NCBI GenBank assembly: GCA_947589115.1
Contig: CANPZP010000007.1
Span: 1-45,703, forward strand
Reading direction: 5' to 3'
From: Candidatus Gastranaerophilales bacterium
Lineage (GTDB): Bacteria > Cyanobacteriota > Vampirovibrionia > Gastranaerophilales > Gastranaerophilaceae
DNA length: 45,703 nucleotides
The notes under the pieces are model-generated. The model had not been told where the DNA came from and ran no database searches. It saw nothing but the letters and a program-made list of their open reading frames with translations. Position numbers and translations under genes: made by a program. Shown here in pieces: positions 42,979-45,703 of the stretch; the first letter of the stretch is position 1; each line of letters opens with the position of its first letter.

Positions 42979-43537
42979 ATCTGTTTCCCTTTATTAATTG
43001 TTTTCTCATGTTTTCAAATTTAGTTTTAATACTGCAATCTATTGTCTTATCATTAATTTCTATTATTAAACCGCCTATAATGGATTTATCTGTTTTATAT
43101 ACGGCTTTAACATCTTTTGAAAGTTTTTGAGCTATTTTTTGAGTTATTCTCTCTTTTTGATAATCTTCCAGCTCTACAGCAGATATTATTACGGGGGTTT
43201 CAATATTCTTTGACTCATTGTATTCTTTTATATAACAGTGTAAAATTTCTTTTATTAAACCGTACCTGTAATTATCAATAAGTAATAATATGAAATCCAT
43301 TGTTATTTTATTTATATATTGTGAAAAAACTTTTTTCGCTATTTCTTTTTTATCCTCAATTTCAGTTATAGGAACAGTCAGAAAGTTTTTTAATTCACTG
43401 TTATTATCCATTGTTTCAACAACAAGCTTCAAATCAGAAAGAATTTCAGTTTCAACTGACGACTCAAATGCCGATTTAAATAGGGCATTTGCATATTTCT
43501 TTGCTATTTTTATATTCTTTATATCAGGTACTATCAT
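42965..43537 (-). CDS. atpH: ATP synthase subunit delta
   Basis: The 190-residue delta subunit joins F1 to the peripheral stalk. An N-terminal six-helix domain begins [16 protein letters not shown] and the C-terminal segment [20 protein letters not shown] is typical. It overlaps the b gene by ATGA and atpA by 14 bases. Confidence 0.93.
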   Translation of the reverse strand: MIVPDIKNIKIAKKYANALFKSAFESSVETEILSDLKLVVETMDNNSELKNFLTVPITEIEDKKEIAKKVFSQYINKITMDFILLLIDNYRYGLIKEILHCYIKEYNESKNIETPVIISAVELEDYQKERITQKIAQKLSKDVKAVYKTDKSIIGGLIIEINDKTIDCSIKTKFENMRKQLIKGNRYGSN

Positions 43538-44046
43538 AAATTTACCTTATCTATTTCTTCTATAGCACTATCAATATAGAGATTATGCAGTTCTTTGTTA
43601 TTTTCCAACTGACTTATAGCGTTTTTTTCCGCAATTTCAATTGACTTTTCCGATAACAGATAAATTAATTTTGAATTAAATTTTTTAGATTCCAAATTAA
43701 ATAACCGTTTTGCATTATTGTCTATATCTGATTTTTGCTCTTCAATCTCATGTTGAATTCTTTCTTCTATATTCTTTACGTTATGAGCTGCACTTTTTTC
43801 TATTCTTTCAATAATTAACGGAAGCTTTTCAACCTTACTTTTTGATTTTTCCAAATTCTCTTGTGCTGTTTCTTTTTCCTGCACGGAATTTTCAACATAA
43901 TCTTTTATCTCATTTCTTAATTTCGATATTTTATCTTTAAATTTTAATACGGTAAACAAAACGGATACCAATACTACAACAAGTATAAAATTTAAAGTAT
44001 TTGATTTAATAATTATGTCAAAAAATTCATTCATTTGATTATTCAT
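43534..44046 (-). CDS. atpF: ATP synthase subunit b
   Basis: The 170-residue b subunit forms part of the peripheral stalk. One membrane helix (SNTLNFILVVVLVSVLFTVL) is followed by a long charged coiled coil. The start at 44046 (MNNQMNEFF) overlaps the end of b'; 44034 is an alternative. Longer in-frame readings would run far into b' and add residues unlike the family. A separate b and b' pair marks the cyanobacterial type of stalk. Confidence 0.85.
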   Translation of the reverse strand: MNNQMNEFFDIIIKSNTLNFILVVVLVSVLFTVLKFKDKISKLRNEIKDYVENSVQEKETAQENLEKSKSKVEKLPLIIERIEKSAAHNVKNIEERIQHEIEEQKSDIDNNAKRLFNLESKKFNSKLIYLLSEKSIEIAEKNAISQLENNKELHNLYIDSAIEEIDKVNL

Positions 44047-44494
44047 CCTTATTGAAATCAATGCCGTCAACATTAATATCATTTCCGAATATTTTATGGG
44101 TAATGTTTTTTGCAATATCCACAACATTATTTTTCAGAACATCTCTTGCTTCAATTGCGGAATTTTTCAGTTCTTCTTTTTGTTTAGCCACATCATTTGC
44201 AAGCTGATTTTTATAATCCGCAATAATTTCGGATTTTTTATTTTTTAAATTTTTAGCTTGTTTGGATATTTCACCTCTTGCAATATCTCTCGCCTTTGAG
44301 AGTTCATCATCATAATAGCCTTCATTTTTATCCGTTTGCACTCTGATGGTTTCAGATTCTTTATAATTATTTTCAACAAAAACCTGCCTGTCATTCATAA
44401 TTTTTAATATGGGAGCATAAAATATTTTGTTCATTATAAAGACAAAACAAATAAAACTTATAAGCGCTATGATAAATGTAGCATCAAATTCCAT
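44039..44494 (-). CDS. atpF': ATP synthase subunit b'
   Basis: This 151-residue protein has one N-terminal membrane helix (FIIALISFICFVFIMNKIFY) and the AtpF-type continuation APILKIMNDRQVFVENN, then a coiled coil. It lies between c and b, the place of b' in cyanobacteria and in some other phyla. Together with b it makes a heterodimeric stalk. Confidence 0.88.
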   Translation of the reverse strand: MEFDATFIIALISFICFVFIMNKIFYAPILKIMNDRQVFVENNYKESETIRVQTDKNEGYYDDELSKARDIARGEISKQAKNLKNKKSEIIADYKNQLANDVAKQKEELKNSAIEARDVLKNNVVDIAKNITHKIFGNDINVDGIDFNKDE

Positions 44495-44503
44495 ACCAAG
44501 AGC

Positions 44504-44749
44504 CTAAATCTTACCTATTAACATTAAAGCAACAACAAGAGCATATAAAGCACAAGCTTCCGCTAAAGCAGCACCCAATAAGAAAAATCCCACTGCCTTA
44601 CCTGCGGCTTCCGGTTGTCTGGCTACTGCTTCCATTAAGCCTTTAAGCCCTACACCAATACCTAATCCGGCACCAAGTCCTGCAAAACCGATTGCTAAAC
44701 CTGCACCCAGCTGTGCTAAATCCGACACCGTCTTAACTTCTTCTATCAT
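44504..44749 (-). CDS. atpE: ATP synthase subunit c
   Basis: The 81-residue c subunit forms the membrane rotor ring. Two hydrophobic helices flank the polar loop ARQPEAAG. The ion-carrying carboxylate is E64 in ALAEACALY. The Gln of Na+-type rings is absent from helix 1 (the equivalent position is Ile) and the residue after E64 is Ala rather than Ser/Thr, which points to proton coupling. AAAGGAGATAATA precedes the ATG. Confidence 0.95.
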   Translation of the reverse strand: MIEEVKTVSDLAQLGAGLAIGFAGLGAGLGIGVGLKGLMEAVARQPEAAGKAVGFFLLGAALAEACALYALVVALMLIGKI

Positions 44750-44764
44750 TATTATCTCCTTTCA

Positions 44765-45439
44765 TTAATGCTCTTCCGATACAGCAGATGTTATATATGC
44801 TATAGTCAGCATCATAAATACAAATGCCTGTATAAATGCAACAAATATTTCAAACAACATTATCGGAATCGGAACTATTAATGCAAATATACTTAATGCC
44901 ACCGATACCAATATTTCTCCGGCCAATATATTAGCGAAAAGTCGGATTGATAAACTCAAAGGACGGGTTATCATCTCCAATAAATCCACTAACGTTGTTA
45001 TTATGCCGGTAATACTAAATCCATGATATATATACTTAAATCCCTTTTCCTTAAAGCCATAGAATAAGTAATATATTAAAACCAATACCGCCAATGCCGC
45101 AGTTAAATTTATATCATTTGTAGGAGAAGCAAGTTCCCCTTGTTTTAAATGAATCAACCTTAAAGGTAATTGCCCCATTAAGTTTGCAAACAAGATAAAT
45201 AAAAATAGTGAAGCAACTAAAGGAATATGAGTTTCTCCGTTTTTTATTTCCTTTAAATTACCCGCAAAAAATTTTACAACAGCTTCGGAAAATGCCTGAC
45301 ATTTAGACGGAACAATATTTATATTCCTTGTCAAAATAAATGATATAACTATTAAAATGAACATTGCAAACCACATAGTTATTAATGTATCCCAATGTAC
45401 GTGCAAACAACCTAAATATCCTGCCCAATGTTCACCCAT
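44765..45439 (-). CDS. atpB: ATP synthase subunit a
   Basis: The 224-residue subunit a is the stator channel of Fo. It has five to six membrane helices and the essential Arg in RPLSLSIRLFANILAGE. The N-terminus (MGEHWAGYLGCLHVHWDTLI) is short. AGGA lies before the ATG. It is the first gene of the operon; atpI, which usually precedes it in cyanobacteria, is not upstream, since that side is occupied by a divergent gene. Confidence 0.95.
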   Translation of the reverse strand: MGEHWAGYLGCLHVHWDTLITMWFAMFILIVISFILTRNINIVPSKCQAFSEAVVKFFAGNLKEIKNGETHIPLVASLFLFILFANLMGQLPLRLIHLKQGELASPTNDINLTAALAVLVLIYYLFYGFKEKGFKYIYHGFSITGIITTLVDLLEMITRPLSLSIRLFANILAGEILVSVALSIFALIVPIPIMLFEIFVAFIQAFVFMMLTIAYITSAVSEEH

Positions 45440-45462
45440 TTTTATTATCCTATCTGTTTTTC

Positions 45463-45480
45463 TTTATGTTACCACATAAA
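45463..45480 (-). promoter_or_regulatory. Extended -10 promoter of the atp operon inside an 18-base dyad
   Basis: TTTATG-TTACCA-CATAAA (plus strand) is a perfect 6-base inverted repeat. On the minus strand it contains TGG-TAACAT, an extended -10 (45466-45474), about 27 bases before the atpB ATG. The overlap suggests an operator for a dimeric regulator, but that is inference. Confidence 0.45.
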
Positions 45481-45531
45481 CCGAAAAATTAGAAGAATTT
45501 TAAATTTATTTTTAATTTTTAAGAGAACTAT

Positions 45532-45559
45532 TTGCAAATTTAAAAAAATATGTTACAAT
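45532..45559 (+). promoter_or_regulatory. Promoter of the last gene
   Basis: TTGCAA (45532-45537) and TG-T-TACAAT (TACAAT at 45554-45559), 16 bases apart, make a good extended promoter. The predicted leader of about 50 bases contains AAAGGG before the ATG. Confidence 0.6.
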
Positions 45560-45617
45560 AAAGAGCCTTTAAATTAAATGATAAAATTTTAATTATGTTT
45601 TGCGAAAGGGATGATTA

Positions 45618-45703
45618 ATGAACATTCAAGGTGTCAAATTCGGACAAGCAATAAATTATGTAAATAAAACACAAAATGGCTACAACACAAATCCCATATT
45701 AAA
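45618..45703 (+). CDS. Start of an unknown gene, cut by the window edge
   Basis: An ATG at 45618, 7 bases after AAAGGG, opens a frame to the window end reading MNIQGVKFGQAINYVNKTQN and on. The start resembles those of the giant repeat protein (MKIGRISSVNNCTFGK) and the cysteine protease (MLKVSNINNLNSF). An alternative ATG at 45611 meets a stop after 18 codons. Function cannot be judged. Confidence 0.55.
   Translation, partial: MNIQGVKFGQAINYVNKTQNGYNTNPIL

Overview
The window is AT-rich bacterial DNA, densely coding on both strands. It looks like a non-photosynthetic relative of the Cyanobacteria (Vampirovibrionia/'Melainabacteria', most likely a gut-type Gastranaerophilales genome). The reasons are: an F-ATPase cluster ordered a-c-b'-b-delta-alpha-gamma with separate b and b' genes and no beta/epsilon following; a homologue of the cyanobacterial clock-input protein LdpA; a prepilin with an AFTLAEVL-type cleavage site; and an AsmA-like protein that implies an outer membrane. 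No photosynthesis gene is present. The taxonomic call is inference from gene content.

Layout. 1-2.4 kb: a type IV pilin-like gene whose frame is broken by a run of nine C, then yebC, then a divergent TPR gene. 2.4-5.1 kb: a glutaredoxin, a hybrid-cluster-protein homologue that has lost most metal ligands, and a protein with five 19-residue RTX-like repeats. 5.2-11.4 kb: a complete fatty-acid initiation/elongation operon on the minus strand (yceD-rpmF-plsX-fabH-fabD-fabG-acpP-fabF). 11.5-14.6 kb: two small unknown proteins, a uridine-kinase-like P-loop protein and a patatin-like lipase. 14.7-20.9 kb: pnp, divergent from an rsgA-prenyl synthase-PAP2-like-histidine kinase operon. 21.0-24.6 kb: a second small coiled-coil protein, a 400-base gap holding a candidate structured RNA, then trhP-like, yqeG-like, thioredoxin and coaE. 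24.6-29.2 kb: a GH57/DUF3536 protein with a small exported partner, hisS and a small unknown gene. 29.3-34.8 kb: a roughly 1,330-residue Pro/Thr-rich repeat protein facing a papain-fold cysteine protease. 34.9-37.0 kb: an isochorismatase-family hydrolase, LdpA and an unknown gene. 37.1-45.4 kb: a minus-strand operon of ATP synthase subunits ending in a 1,153-residue AsmA-like protein. 45.5 kb to the end: a promoter and the first codons of another gene.

Two themes recur. First, six genes have a TAnnAT-type -10 box ending 6-7 bases before the start codon and no usable Shine-Dalgarno in between, which is what leaderless transcripts look like; other genes carry good Shine-Dalgarno sequences, so two initiation modes seem to coexist. 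Second, several proteins of unknown role share short N-terminal signatures (MKIGRISSVN, MLKVSNINNL, MNIQGVKFG; and separately a gapless 21-residue start around RKMxL in two coiled-coil proteins). These may be lineage-specific families or targeting tags.

No tRNA, rRNA, insertion sequence, CRISPR array or prophage was recognised. The only gene-free stretch over 300 bases is 21430-21833.
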